64,000 nucleotides of DNA from Pseudobdellovibrionaceae bacterium (GCA_030158485.1 JAOASS010000004.1:62001-126000), one strand, 5' to 3'. Positions 54,000 to 63,818 are shown, counted from the first letter of the stretch. Numbers and translations: made by a program. Notes: generated by a model not told the origin, from the sequence alone.

Positions 54000-55115
54000 A
54001 TGTCATCAGTTCCCTTTATCGATTTAAAAACTCAGTACAAAGCTCTTAAAGAATCAATCGACTCCCGGATCATGAAAGTCCTTGATTCTGGCGCTTACAT
54101 CAGTGGACCTGAGGTTGCAGAACTCGAACAGAAATTAGCAGCTCATACCGGAGTAAAGCACGCTCTGGCTTGTGGTAGCGGAACTGATGCTCTTCTCATA
54201 CCTTTAATGGCTTTGGGTATCGGCCCTGGCGACGAAGTGATAACTTCAGCATTTTCATTTATTGCAACAGCAGAAGTTATCGTGCTTGCCGGAGCAAAAC
54301 CCGTTTTTGTAGATATCCAAAAAGACACTTACAACATTGATGTTAAAGCGATCGAAAAAGCAATTACCCCACGTACGAAAGCCATCATGCCAGTTTCTCT
54401 TTACGGTCAAATGTCTGATATGGATGAAATTAATACGATTGCCGTGCGCCACAATATCCATGTTATTGAAGATTTGGCACAAAGCTATGGAGCTCGATAC
54501 AAAAATAAAAAAAGTGGCTCAATGTCGATTGCCGCCGGCACGAGTTTTTATCCAGCGAAACCACTTGGTTGCTACGGTGACGGCGGTGGTATCTTTACCA
54601 ATGATGACAAGCTAGCCCTCGCGATGAAAGAAATCCGCGAACATGGTTCAGAAAAAAGATATTATCACACTCGCTTAGGTGTAAATGGACGTCTTGATAC
54701 AATTCAATGTGCGATTCTTCTTGCGAAGCTTGAACGCTACGACTGGGAAGTCGAACAACGTCAGAAAATTGCCAACAGATACAGTTCCATCTTTTCAGAA
54801 ATTAAAGCCGAAGGCTTTTCTTTTCCCGTGGTCAGACCTGATCGCGACAGCGTTTGGGCCCAGTACACTTTAACAGTGAAAGACAGACCTGCTTTCGCCA
54901 AAAAGCTTCAAGAAAAAGGCATTCCGACTTCAATCCATTATCCCATGACGATGGCTGACCAACCTTGGTACAAACAAAATGCTGGTGGAGCACAAGCTGA
55001 CATTCCAGTCGCTCGCTGGGCAGCTGATAATGTCATTAGCCTTCCCATGTTTCCCGATATGGATCAGACAACGCAAGACCGAGTAATTGAAGCTGTTGTC
55101 AGCGCACTGAAATAA
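54000..55115 (+). CDS. DegT/DnrJ/EryC1 aminotransferase (WbpE-like)
   Basis: 371 residues from ATG 54000 (CGAAGGAGTGTGAAT). Starts VPFIDLKTQYKALKESID, PLP pocket ACGSGTDALLIPLMALGI, IEDLAQSYGARYK, and the PLP lysine in SFYPAKPLGCYGDGG (about K187). The SFYPxKxLGCYGDGG(A/G)IFT form is typical of WbpE/WlbC enzymes that make UDP-3-amino-3-deoxy sugars. Part of the surface-sugar cluster with manC and kdsA. Exact sugar inferred only. Confidence 0.87.
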   Translation: MSSVPFIDLKTQYKALKESIDSRIMKVLDSGAYISGPEVAELEQKLAAHTGVKHALACGSGTDALLIPLMALGIGPGDEVITSAFSFIATAEVIVLAGAKPVFVDIQKDTYNIDVKAIEKAITPRTKAIMPVSLYGQMSDMDEINTIAVRHNIHVIEDLAQSYGARYKNKKSGSMSIAAGTSFYPAKPLGCYGDGGGIFTNDDKLALAMKEIREHGSEKRYYHTRLGVNGRLDTIQCAILLAKLERYDWEVEQRQKIANRYSSIFSEIKAEGFSFPVVRPDRDSVWAQYTLTVKDRPAFAKKLQEKGIPTSIHYPMTMADQPWYKQNAGGAQADIPVARWAADNVISLPMFPDMDQTTQDRVIEAVVSALK

Positions 55116-55172
55116 TTTTTGAAAATAAGCATATAATCGACAAAACGATGTGCTTTAAAGAGAAGGTAAAAA

Positions 55173-56033
55173 ATGTTGCATCAATTTAATCCGCTTGAAC
55201 GTCCGGTTGAACTCAAATCGGGATCTCACCATATTACTTGGGGTGATGGAAAAAACTTTGTTCTCTTCGCGGGTCCTGACATTATCGAGGATGAAGGCCT
55301 CGTCATGGAAACCGGAAAAGAAATGAAACGAGTAACTCAAGAAATGGGTATCCCTTGGATCTTGAAATGCTCTTATGACAAAGCAAACCGACAAAGCGCT
55401 AAAAGTTTTCGTGGCCCAGGAGTCAGCTCCGCACTTAAATCATTACAAAAAATTAAATCGGATCTTGGCTGTCTACTTCTGACAGATGTTCACGAAACAT
55501 CTCAAGTTCAAATAATGGCAGAAGTTGCAGATGTTATTCAAATTCCAGCTTTCCTGAGTCGCCAAACAGACTTGATGATAGCCGCTGCAAAAACAGGAAA
55601 AGTCATTCATATTAAAAAAGGACAATTTTTAGCTCCTTGGGATATGAAAGCCATTGCACAAAAAGCTGTGGATGCTGGGAATTCAAAACTTTTGCTTTGT
55701 GAACGAGGCACAACTTTTGGCTACAATAGGTTGATCAACGACATGACTGGATTAGTTGAGATGCGCCAATTTGGATTCCCAGTGATAATGGATGTGACTC
55801 ACTCTACTCAATTGCCCGGAGCTGGCGCAACAGGAGAAACCAGTGGTGGGCGCTCCAATATGATAGCTCCTCTTGCGCGCGCAGCGCTCGCAGTTGGGGT
55901 CGACGGCTTATTTTTAGAAGCTCACCCCAATCCGGACCAAGCGCTCTGTGATGGACCAACTTCCCTTCCACTTAAAGACCTAGGTCCTTTACTTAAGCAG
56001 CTGCAAGCTGTTTGGAAAGTTCACCAAAAATGA
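55173..56033 (+). CDS. kdsA: KDO-8-phosphate synthase
   Basis: 286 residues. FVLFAGPDIIEDEGLVMETG, CSYDKANRQSAKSFRGPG, LLLTDVHETSQV and VIQIPAFLSRQTDLM, IHIKKGQFLAPWDM, CERGTTFGYNRLI, MDVTHSTQLPG are the family blocks. Usual AGPC is AGPD here, so this is the metal-independent-looking class by that residue. Makes Kdo-8-P for LPS core. AAAGAGAAGG before ATG. Ends in an ATGA overlap with the next gene. Confidence 0.95.
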   Translation: MLHQFNPLERPVELKSGSHHITWGDGKNFVLFAGPDIIEDEGLVMETGKEMKRVTQEMGIPWILKCSYDKANRQSAKSFRGPGVSSALKSLQKIKSDLGCLLLTDVHETSQVQIMAEVADVIQIPAFLSRQTDLMIAAAKTGKVIHIKKGQFLAPWDMKAIAQKAVDAGNSKLLLCERGTTFGYNRLINDMTGLVEMRQFGFPVIMDVTHSTQLPGAGATGETSGGRSNMIAPLARAALAVGVDGLFLEAHPNPDQALCDGPTSLPLKDLGPLLKQLQAVWKVHQK

Positions 56034-57013
56034 AATTAAAGAGCCGTCTTACGACACTCTTTAAAATTTTATTTGCGATTGGATTAATCTACTGGCTCAT
56101 CGCGACTAAAAAATTAAATATTGAAGATATGAAGCCTTTCCTTTCTTGGCAGGGCTTGCTTCCTGGTCTTATTTTAATTGGTGCAAATATCACTCTTCTG
56201 GGCGAAAGATGGCGCTACCTGATTAAGTCGCATGTCGCATCCGTTAAATTTTGGCCAACATACAAACTCAATTTGATGGGAATTTTTTTTAATTTCGCTA
56301 TGCCAGGTGGCATCGGTGGAGACGTTGTAAAAGCTTATTACTTGCAAAAAGACTTAGGCTCAAGTCGCACAATTGCCTACACGAGCGCTCTGATGGACAG
56401 AGCGCTTGGGCTTTATACAGCCACATTGATGGCTTTTACAGCTCTCCTATTTGAATACTTATACTCTTCAAATCATAACCCGATGATTCATAAACTTTTA
56501 ATTTCAGTCAGTATTTTATTTGCAGGCTTGAACTTAGGACTTTTGGGACTAATGCTTTGGCAGTGGCCCGAAAGATACAATCAAGCACCTAGTCTCATTG
56601 GAAAATTTTTTAGATTTATGCACACTTGTCGTCTTTTTATAAAAAGTTACCGTCAAATTACAATGGCAATTACTCTAACTATTATAGCACAACTTTTTAC
56701 TATTTTATTTTTTGGCTGGTCCCTGCAAATTATTTTACAAGAGACAATTGATTGGTCTACTTTATTTTTTATTGTACCCGTCGGGTTTATGGTCGTTGCG
56801 ATACCTCTCACTCCGGCAGGGGTCGGAGTCGGACAGGCCGCTTTCTATTTTTTATTTCAAAATTTTTCGACAGTACAAAGTCAGTCCGGACCTGCGGTCG
56901 TAACTGCATTACAAATCATTCAGTTTTCTTGGGGAATTTTAGGTGCCTATTTTTATCTAACCCGCCGGTCAAAGCCCCTGACCGATACTTCTGATATTCT
57001 GAAATCGCATTGA
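56030..57013 (+). CDS. LPG synthase TM-domain (UPF0104/AglD2-like) membrane protein
   Basis: 327 residues; start is the coupled ATGA (56030). About eight helices. Signature NLMGIFFNFAMPGGIGGDVV near residue 80 and VVAIPLTPAGVGVGQAAFYF in the last third match the lysylphosphatidylglycerol synthetase TM region family (PF03706) without the aminoacyl-transferase domain. Likely flippase or lipid-linked sugar handling. The last 98 bp overlap the AGE gene on the other strand. Confidence 0.82.
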   Translation: MKLKSRLTTLFKILFAIGLIYWLIATKKLNIEDMKPFLSWQGLLPGLILIGANITLLGERWRYLIKSHVASVKFWPTYKLNLMGIFFNFAMPGGIGGDVVKAYYLQKDLGSSRTIAYTSALMDRALGLYTATLMAFTALLFEYLYSSNHNPMIHKLLISVSILFAGLNLGLLGLMLWQWPERYNQAPSLIGKFFRFMHTCRLFIKSYRQITMAITLTIIAQLFTILFFGWSLQIILQETIDWSTLFFIVPVGFMVVAIPLTPAGVGVGQAAFYFLFQNFSTVQSQSGPAVVTALQIIQFSWGILGAYFYLTRRSKPLTDTSDILKSH

Positions 57014-58094
57014 TAATATGATAAAGAGAACTTGCTTTAACAGGTAGATCAACAAATAAACCTGTTTCTAAAATTGTATCTTTCCACAAGCCCTGATCCA
57101 TTAATAAAAAGTTTTTCATCAGTGATTGTAAAGCTCGATCTGCAATGAGGCCTTCACCCAGAACAATCGCAGATTTGACTCTCTCACATTGTGGCCAAAA
57201 TCGTGAACTTCTTTTTCGAATAGTTCCATCACTCCATACTTCGTCAAAAACCAATTCATGGTTTGAAGACAATCCGTATTTTTCCGCTTTCAAAAATAAT
57301 TTTTCAGAAATTATATTATGAGTCCCTTTCAGCTGATGATAATGAAAAAACAGCCAACTCCATTCGTAATGATGACCTGGTTCAAAAATAAATTTTCCAT
57401 TTTCACGATTTGGATTCCAGTTTTCATCGAAACTTTCCGCCAACAATCCCGTGGATGAATCAATAAACTTTTCTACACACAACTCAGACACATTCTCTGA
57501 AATACGATTCCAAACGGGATCTTGATCAACTTTGGACCAAACGATCGAAGCTTCAAACAAATGCATATGAGGATTTGATTGAAAAAAAACCTGATCATTT
57601 TTTATTTCAGTAAAACCACCCGTATGATGCTGGCGATATTCTAAAAGATAATGGGCCAACTTCAGTGCTGCTTTTTTGAAAGCCTCATCGTGGGTGATCT
57701 CATAACCATGGGCAAGACCAAATAATGCGAATGCTTGGGTATAAAGATCCAGATCACAATCCAAATGCTGACCTTCAGTGTCTACAGAATGAACAAAAGC
57801 TCCGCTTGCTAGCGAATAACTTTTAATAAAAGAATTTGTGCTCGCATGAATTAGTTTTTTTAAAGCAATTGGATCTACCAAGCCCAGCTTAGAAGCTTCA
57901 GAAAAAGCGTAAATCTGCCTAGCTTGCACTAATGCTCTTCTTGAAGAAACTTGCGCTTTACCATCGAAAGAAAGGTTTTCACAGAAAACTCCGGATTCAA
58001 GATTCACTGCTTCTCGAAGCCAAAGGGGAAATACTTTTTCCTTTAACCAGTAAGAAGAGTCTAAGATGATCTTTTGATAATCAAGCGTCGCCAT
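56916..58094 (-). CDS. AGE-family sugar epimerase/isomerase
   Basis: 392 residues from ATG 58094 (GAGGATTTTT upstream). (alpha/alpha)6-barrel pattern: VSSRRALVQARQIYAFSEAS, TYQ-type QAFALFGLAHGYEI, RQHHTGGFTEIK, NPHMHLFEASI and EPGHHYEWSWLFFHYHQL, KRSSRFWPQCERVKSA, each with catalytic-type His/Glu/Arg. The family covers N-acetylglucosamine 2-epimerase and mannose/mannose-6-P isomerases; the neighbouring GDP-mannose gene favours a mannose route. 98-bp convergent overlap with the preceding gene. Confidence 0.85.
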   Translation of the reverse strand: MATLDYQKIILDSSYWLKEKVFPLWLREAVNLESGVFCENLSFDGKAQVSSRRALVQARQIYAFSEASKLGLVDPIALKKLIHASTNSFIKSYSLASGAFVHSVDTEGQHLDCDLDLYTQAFALFGLAHGYEITHDEAFKKAALKLAHYLLEYRQHHTGGFTEIKNDQVFFQSNPHMHLFEASIVWSKVDQDPVWNRISENVSELCVEKFIDSSTGLLAESFDENWNPNRENGKFIFEPGHHYEWSWLFFHYHQLKGTHNIISEKLFLKAEKYGLSSNHELVFDEVWSDGTIRKRSSRFWPQCERVKSAIVLGEGLIADRALQSLMKNFLLMDQGLWKDTILETGLFVDLPVKASSLYHIINAISEYQKYRSGALTGGLDKNRHLKFPKKTE

Positions 58095-58252
58095 AAAAAT
58101 CCTCACTCATTGAAAAAGAATAACATGTGACTCGGCATATAAAAAGAAAAACCTGACTCAACATGATTTCTGGACAAAACACGAGACCGAAACTTTAATA
58201 GGAATCGTGACTGCCAGCGATTTTCATTAAACTCTTCTAAAAGGGATATTCA

Positions 58253-58780
58253 ATGAGTTTGCTTCTCAAACAAATTTTTAATTTTTTTAAACTCCTGAAC
58301 TCTGATACGGGTACGTATCAAATTGCAAGTGGGCTCACAATAGGAATGTTTTTAGGTTTTTCCCCATTTTTATCTCTTCAAACTTTGATCGTTCTTTTAG
58401 TCCTTTTTTTCTTTCGCATTCAATTTGGCGCAGCTTTTTTGGCAGCGTTCTTTTTTAAGTTTATAGCTTTCATCATAGATCCTCTTGCCGATATCTTGGG
58501 GCGCGTTGTACTAGAAGCTGAAAGCTTACGAGAAATTTGGGTAATGTTGTACAATATGCCGATCATACCTTTTACTCGATTCAATAATTCAATTGTCATG
58601 GGTTCATTTCTTGTTGCTCTGATTTTAGCCCTACCTATTTTCTTTTTATTTAAAAGCTTTGTTATCAAATACAGAGAAACTGTTGTTTTTCGCTTCAAGC
58701 AAACAAAGTTTTGGAAGCTTTTCACTGCTACAAAATTTTATAACTGGTACCTCACTTACGATAAACTTTACGGGGCATAA
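58253..58780 (+). CDS. TIGR03546-family membrane protein
   Basis: 175 residues with about four helices; IASGLTIGMFLGFSPFLSLQ and FFKFIAFIIDPLADILGRVV match the TIGR03546/DUF2062-like pattern. AAGGGATATTC before ATG. It is 5 nt upstream of its usual partner TIGR03545. Role unknown; co-occurrence implies a shared inner-membrane function. Confidence 0.8.
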   Translation: MSLLLKQIFNFFKLLNSDTGTYQIASGLTIGMFLGFSPFLSLQTLIVLLVLFFFRIQFGAAFLAAFFFKFIAFIIDPLADILGRVVLEAESLREIWVMLYNMPIIPFTRFNNSIVMGSFLVALILALPIFFLFKSFVIKYRETVVFRFKQTKFWKLFTATKFYNWYLTYDKLYGA

Positions 58781-58785
58781 AAAAT

Positions 58786-60729
58786 ATGAAAGAACACAAG
58801 GGTCTCAAAAAAATAATCCGCTTTGAAGCTGTTTTGCCCGTCGTAGTTATTATTTTTATTTTTGTTCTTTACTTTAAATTATTTTTTGATCTTCACGTTA
58901 GAAAAGGGCTTGAATGGGGACTCACAAGCGCGCTAGGTGCAGAAGTTAACATCGAAAATTTTGAAACAAAAATTTCAGATTTATCACTCAAAATTCAAAA
59001 AATTCAAATCACAGACTCGAATAACCCAAAGCTTAATGTCATCCAAGTGGGCGAAGTTCGGTTCTCTGCAATGTGGGACGCGATTCTTAGGGCCAAACTA
59101 GTTGTCAATGAGGCCGCTGTTGAAAATATTGAGTTTGCTGTCCCTCGAAAGTCCCCTGGGTACATTGCGCCTCCCGATCCTCAAGACCAACCCAATCAAG
59201 AAAAAGAAAGCTCAGTTGATAAGCTCAAAAATCAGTCGCTTCAAATTGTAGAAAATAAATATGACAACAATGTAATAGGCGACGCTGCTAATTGGCTTGG
59301 AAATACAAATAAAGACCCGCTCGATGGGATCGAAGCCAATCTTCAATCAAAATCACTCATTGAAAAATTTCAAGCTGAAGTATCATCTAAGCAGAAAGAT
59401 TGGGACCAAAGACTCAAAACTTTACCTAAACCGGAAGAATTCGATGCCCTAGGCAAAAAGTTAAGCCAAGTTAAAACTTCTAACCATAAAGATTTAAATG
59501 AACTTACAAAATCACTCAAAGAACTTGATGAAATTTTGAAAGAAGCTGACTCTCAATACAAAACTCTAGATAACGCCAATAAAGACCTGAACAGTGATAT
59601 TAAAAAAATTGATCAAGACGTAAAGCTGATTCAGTCCCAAGTTGAACAAGATATTCGAGATTTAGAAAAACATCTCAAAATTCCAAAGTTGGATTCACAA
59701 TCAATTGCAAAAAGTATTTTCGCATCTTACTTGGCGCCTTATCAGCAAAAGTTTTTTCATTACAAAAAATTAGCAGACAAATACTTACCGCCCAACGTAA
59801 TGAACAAAAATAAAAACAGCCCCGATGAATCAATTCAGCCAAGACCACGCGCAAAAGGCCTTTCGTACGAATTCGGAAGACCTCGATCATACCCCCTCTT
59901 GTGGATTAAGCGGACAAAAATATCCTCCCAAGCTGGAATGTCACCACATTCAGGATTTATTGACGGAGAAATTCGTCATATCTCGACAAATCAAATTCTA
60001 ACTGACGAACCTCTTATAGCAGAAATAAAAGGAGATTTCCCCTCTGCTGAACTCAAGGGTCTTTACACTTTAGTAAAATTTGATAATAGAAAAAAAGATA
60101 GTGTTATCGACTTTAAGTTCAGTCTTGACTCTTACCCCGTACAGACGCCTAAAAAACTTATTGATTCCCCTGAAGTTTCTTTAGATTTAACAAAGTCGAA
60201 TGGACGTCTTAGTGTTTCAGCAAAGATTGAAGCTTTAAAAAAATATTCCTTCGATCTTAAATCAACTCTGACTCAGTTTAGCTTCAATGTTGATTCAAAA
60301 CAAAATGTCGTAAAAGAAATTTTTAATAACGCTTTAAAATCAATTCCAGAAATTTTTATAACTGCAGAAGCAAAAGGGTCACTCCCGAACTTCCCACTGC
60401 AAATTGATTCCAACTTAGCAAGAGAACTAGGAAAAGCTTTTGAAATCGAACTTCGCGCCCAAGTAGAAAAAGCCAAAAAAGAACTTCAAGCAAAAGTAAA
60501 CGCTGAAATTAATAAGAACCGAGAATCTCTGAATCAAAAAATCGCAGATCTCAAAAATAAAGTTCAAGGTGAGATTAATAAACTCAAACTACAAGCAGAT
60601 AATCAAAAAAAATCAGCTGAAAATAAAATCCAAAATACAAAAAAAGAAAGCGAAAACAAAGGCAAAAAACAGCTCGAAAAAGAGGGCGAAAAAGTCCTGA
60701 AAAATTTAAAAAAGAAACTCAAATTTTAA
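58786..60729 (+). CDS. TIGR03545-family protein
   Basis: 647 residues: one N-terminal membrane helix (VVVIIFIFVLYFKLFFD), then an AsmA-like start (GLEWGLTSALGAEVNIENFE), a coiled-coil zone (about 205-300 with K/E/L heptads), a beta domain, and a Lys/Glu/Gln-rich coiled-coil C-terminus from about 560. Matches the TIGR03545 conserved family that always sits next to TIGR03546. Function unknown; likely periplasmic and envelope-spanning. Confidence 0.8.
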   Translation: MKEHKGLKKIIRFEAVLPVVVIIFIFVLYFKLFFDLHVRKGLEWGLTSALGAEVNIENFETKISDLSLKIQKIQITDSNNPKLNVIQVGEVRFSAMWDAILRAKLVVNEAAVENIEFAVPRKSPGYIAPPDPQDQPNQEKESSVDKLKNQSLQIVENKYDNNVIGDAANWLGNTNKDPLDGIEANLQSKSLIEKFQAEVSSKQKDWDQRLKTLPKPEEFDALGKKLSQVKTSNHKDLNELTKSLKELDEILKEADSQYKTLDNANKDLNSDIKKIDQDVKLIQSQVEQDIRDLEKHLKIPKLDSQSIAKSIFASYLAPYQQKFFHYKKLADKYLPPNVMNKNKNSPDESIQPRPRAKGLSYEFGRPRSYPLLWIKRTKISSQAGMSPHSGFIDGEIRHISTNQILTDEPLIAEIKGDFPSAELKGLYTLVKFDNRKKDSVIDFKFSLDSYPVQTPKKLIDSPEVSLDLTKSNGRLSVSAKIEALKKYSFDLKSTLTQFSFNVDSKQNVVKEIFNNALKSIPEIFITAEAKGSLPNFPLQIDSNLARELGKAFEIELRAQVEKAKKELQAKVNAEINKNRESLNQKIADLKNKVQGEINKLKLQADNQKKSAENKIQNTKKESENKGKKQLEKEGEKVLKNLKKKLKF

Positions 60730-60888
60730 AAAATTTGATTACTGAAGTATCATTATAAAATTTTAAGTTACTTTAAAACGTACCCCTACTGCATTTTGTA
60801 TTTTTTTAAAAGCGAAGCACAGCTAGACTTTTTTTAAAAGTGGCGCGGTCTAGAATCTAGCTTATGCACTCAAGTAAGATAGATAGAA

Positions 60889-61476
60889 TTATTTACTAGC
60901 AGACTGATTCGGTTTCCTCAGCTTATCAAAATACTCTTTTGTATCCTGAGAAGTCCAACTCACCACTCCACTTATTCTTTTTGCCAACTTTCGGTCTGGC
61001 CCGTATATGAAGCTTTCTGGTAATTTATTAACTTCCCATTCATTCATTATTTTATGTTCTTGGTCCCAAATGATATGGAAGTTATCTGTAGTTTCAGCAT
61101 CTTTAAAAGATTTTATAAAGGCTTGAATTTCTTCAATTTCTTTATCTTCTGAAATTGCAAATACTTTAACCTGCCCCTTAAGGGCTTTCGCCATATTAAT
61201 TAAATCTGGAAACTCATGGATACAAGGCGCACACCAAGAAGCCCAAAAATGCATAATGATAATCGGCTCTACAGCTCCACTACCTTCGTATTTAAGACCT
61301 TTCCAAGTCTTAAATTCCTCGACGTTGAGACGTTCAAAAGTTTTAATTTGATTATGAGGTTCAACTACGACTTCTGCAAATTCGGATCTGTTTGAAAGTG
61401 CCACTAAGTAATATGCAATTAAAATAATGACTGGAGAAAGAATGAGAAAAGGCTTTAAATAATACTTCATGATCAT
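60889..61476 (-). CDS. TlpA-like thioredoxin-fold protein
   Basis: 195 residues with one N-terminal anchor helix (FLILSPVIILIAYYLVAL). Active site IIMHFWASWCAPCIHEFPDL (WCxxC), cis-Pro in NKLPESFIYGPD. A periplasmic disulfide reductase for cytochrome maturation or protein repair. ATG at 61476. Confidence 0.88.
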   Translation of the reverse strand: MIMKYYLKPFLILSPVIILIAYYLVALSNRSEFAEVVVEPHNQIKTFERLNVEEFKTWKGLKYEGSGAVEPIIIMHFWASWCAPCIHEFPDLINMAKALKGQVKVFAISEDKEIEEIQAFIKSFKDAETTDNFHIIWDQEHKIMNEWEVNKLPESFIYGPDRKLAKRISGVVSWTSQDTKEYFDKLRKPNQSASK

Positions 61477-61527
61477 ATTTGATCATAATTTCACCGTTTA
61501 GAACATCTCCTGCTCTAAAAAATTAAA

Positions 61528-61554
61528 AAGCCCAAAGGAATTACCAATGGGCTT
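61528..61554 (-). terminator. Terminator of the alpha operon
   Basis: AAGCCCA (61528-61534) pairs with TGGGCTT (61548-61554). On the minus strand it is followed by TTTTTAATTTTTT, ending the rplQ transcript. Confidence 0.8.
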
Positions 61555-61579
61555 CATAATTTTTATTATGAGTAACTAA

Positions 61580-62101
61580 TTAAGCTCTTGATGCTGTACG
61601 AGCTTTTTTCTTAGCTTTTACTGCACGCTTTCTTTTTGCAATGATATTAGAAGTTGCTACTTTTTTAACTTTTGCTTGGCTTTTTTTATCAGCCTTTTTT
61701 GCGTCAGCTTTAGTATCAGCTTCGGTTGCTTTTGCACTCCAGTCATAGTCTACAAACTCAAGAAATGCCATTTCTGTGGTATCTCCTGGTCGACGACCGA
61801 TTTTAATAACACGAGTATAACCACCTGGACGCGTATTCATTCTTTTGGAAATATCGTTTACTATGACCCCTGCTGCATTCGGATTGTTAATCCTAGAAAT
61901 TATAAGACGTCTTGCTGCTACATCACCCTTTTTTCCAAGAGTGATGAGTTTTTCAATGTGTCTTCTTACTTCTTTGGCTTTAGTAACTGTCGTTTTGATA
62001 CGACCATGCTCAACAAGTGAAGTCATAAGACCGCGCATAAGAGCAAGTCTTGATTTTGTATCACGATTAAATTTTTTAACTCTTCTTCTATGGGACGACA
62101 T
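61580..62101 (-). CDS. rplQ: Ribosomal protein L17
   Basis: 173 residues. Core SRLALMRGLMTSLVEHGRIK and KEVRRHIEKLITLGKKGD are L17, but the usual length is 116-127. The extra ~50 C-terminal residues are Lys/Ala-rich (KADAKKADKKSQAKVKK). Last gene of the alpha operon, with its own terminator. Confidence 0.95.
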   Translation of the reverse strand: MSSHRRRVKKFNRDTKSRLALMRGLMTSLVEHGRIKTTVTKAKEVRRHIEKLITLGKKGDVAARRLIISRINNPNAAGVIVNDISKRMNTRPGGYTRVIKIGRRPGDTTEMAFLEFVDYDWSAKATEADTKADAKKADKKSQAKVKKVATSNIIAKRKRAVKAKKKARTASRA

Positions 62102-62110
62102 ATTTTACCC

Positions 62111-63148
62111 CTAAACCTGCTCACGCTTTGTAGTTATTTGCGGAGCTGTGTTTGGATCCCAACCTGGAGGAGGCCAACCATCGATCTTCATACCAAGACC
62201 AAGCCCCATTTCAGTTAGAATCTCTTTGATTTCGTTCAATGATTTACGACCAAAGTTCTTCGTCTTAAGCATTTCAGCCTCAGAACGAACAACTAATTCG
62301 CCTATGAAGCGAATATTGGCATTCTTCAAGCAATTTGCTGAACGAACAGAAAGTTCAAGGTCATCAACTGAACGAAACAAATTTTCATTAAGTTGCGGAG
62401 AAGAAGGATCTCTTTTTTCTTCTTGAGGCTCCATCGCCTCATCGAAAGTAAGAAAAATTTGAAGCTGCTCTTTCATAATTTTAGAAGCTAGGGAGATAGT
62501 CTCTTCTGGCTTGAGAGATCCATCAGTCCATACTTCCAAAGTCAATGCATCATAATCAGTTCTTTGGCCAACACGAGCATTTGAAACCGCGTAATTCACT
62601 TTGCGAATCGGGCTGAATAAAGCATCAACACCAATGAATCCAACGGGTAAATCACTTTCACGGTTTTCAACTGGAACGTAACCGCGGCCAAAAGCTACGA
62701 TTATTTCTGCGTTGAAATTCGCACTTGCACCCAAAGTTGCAATATGTTGGTCCTTATTTAAAATTTCGATTTTATCAGTGACTTGAATGTCCGCAGCCGT
62801 CACCTTTCCAGGTCCCTTTTTAGAGATCTTTAAAGTCACAGGCTCAGATGTGTACTGCTTAAAGCGAACTTCTTTTAAGTTCAAAATGATATCAGTTACA
62901 TCCTCCAGAACATCTGGAATTGTTGTGAACTCGTGTAGAACGCCATCGAAGCGAACTGCCGAAACAGCAGACCCCATCATGGAACTCAACAGAATTCGAC
63001 GAAGAGAATTGCCAAGTGTCACACCGAAACCGCGCTCAAGTGGACGAATGACAAACTTTCCGTACTCATCACGGAGAGATTCTTTATCAACCTCAAAACC
63101 TTTAGGCTTAATAAGATCTCTCCAGAATTTATAATAGTGCTCTTGCAT
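62111..63148 (-). CDS. rpoA: RNA polymerase alpha subunit
   Basis: 345 residues. N-terminal domain [41 protein letters not shown]-terminal HhH domain [39 protein letters not shown]. About 15 residues longer than the E. coli protein, owing to the C-terminal tail [17 protein letters not shown]. 9 nt before rplQ. Confidence 0.97.
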   Translation of the reverse strand: MQEHYYKFWRDLIKPKGFEVDKESLRDEYGKFVIRPLERGFGVTLGNSLRRILLSSMMGSAVSAVRFDGVLHEFTTIPDVLEDVTDIILNLKEVRFKQYTSEPVTLKISKKGPGKVTAADIQVTDKIEILNKDQHIATLGASANFNAEIIVAFGRGYVPVENRESDLPVGFIGVDALFSPIRKVNYAVSNARVGQRTDYDALTLEVWTDGSLKPEETISLASKIMKEQLQIFLTFDEAMEPQEEKRDPSSPQLNENLFRSVDDLELSVRSANCLKNANIRFIGELVVRSEAEMLKTKNFGRKSLNEIKEILTEMGLGLGMKIDGWPPPGWDPNTAPQITTKREQV

Positions 63149-63172
63149 AGGTTAACCCCTGACTTGTAAATC

Positions 63173-63799
63173 TTAACGAGAATAGTATTCTACAACCATG
63201 TTTTCTTCTACCGGAGCTGTGACTTCATCCCGAGTTGGAACATCTTTCACTAGCCCTGAGAATTGACCATGATTTGCTTCTAACCACGATGGAATTGTAC
63301 GACGACTCACTGCTTGAATAGCAGCCAAAACCCGCGTGTGCCCCATAGCTTGACCCGTCAACTGTATGGCATCACCTTTTTCGACCAGTAAGCTGGGAAT
63401 GTTAGCGCGCTTGCCATTAAGTAGTACGTGATTGTGCTTAACAAGTTGTCGAGCTTCGCGACGAGAATTTGCGTAGCCTAATGTGTAAAGTACGTTATCG
63501 AGTCTCATTTCAAGAGACTTGAGTAGCGCTAATCCAGTCAAATCTTTTGATTTAGAAGCATTATCAAAATAACGGCTAAATTGCTTTTCAGAAAGTCCAT
63601 ACCATCTTTTTGTTTTTTGCTTTTCACGAAGCTGAAGAGCAAAATCAGAAAATTTAATTCTCTGTTGGCCATGCTGGCCTGGTGGATAGGGCCGGCGTTC
63701 AAAAGAACATTTGTCTGTGTAGCAACGGTCACCTTTTAAAAACAGCTTAGCGTTTTCACGGCGACATAGTTTACACACACTATCATTAATGCAGCTCAC
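63173..63799 (-). CDS. rpsD: Ribosomal protein S4, zinc-binding form
   Basis: 208 residues. The N-terminus has Cys C9, C12, C26 and C31 (CKLC...RCYTDKC), the zinc-ribbon form of S4. The S4 RNA-binding fold MRLDNVLYTLGYANSRREAR follows. GTG start at 63799 has CAGGAG upstream. Confidence 0.96.
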   Translation of the reverse strand: MSCINDSVCKLCRRENAKLFLKGDRCYTDKCSFERRPYPPGQHGQQRIKFSDFALQLREKQKTKRWYGLSEKQFSRYFDNASKSKDLTGLALLKSLEMRLDNVLYTLGYANSRREARQLVKHNHVLLNGKRANIPSLLVEKGDAIQLTGQAMGHTRVLAAIQAVSRRTIPSWLEANHGQFSGLVKDVPTRDEVTAPVEENMVVEYYSR

Positions 63800-63818
63800 T
63801 GATTACTCCTGTTAATTA

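Noticed and set aside
60730-60888. AT-rich imperfect repeats after the TIGR03545 gene
   Set aside because: Pairing is weak and mostly A-T; no convincing terminator or operator.
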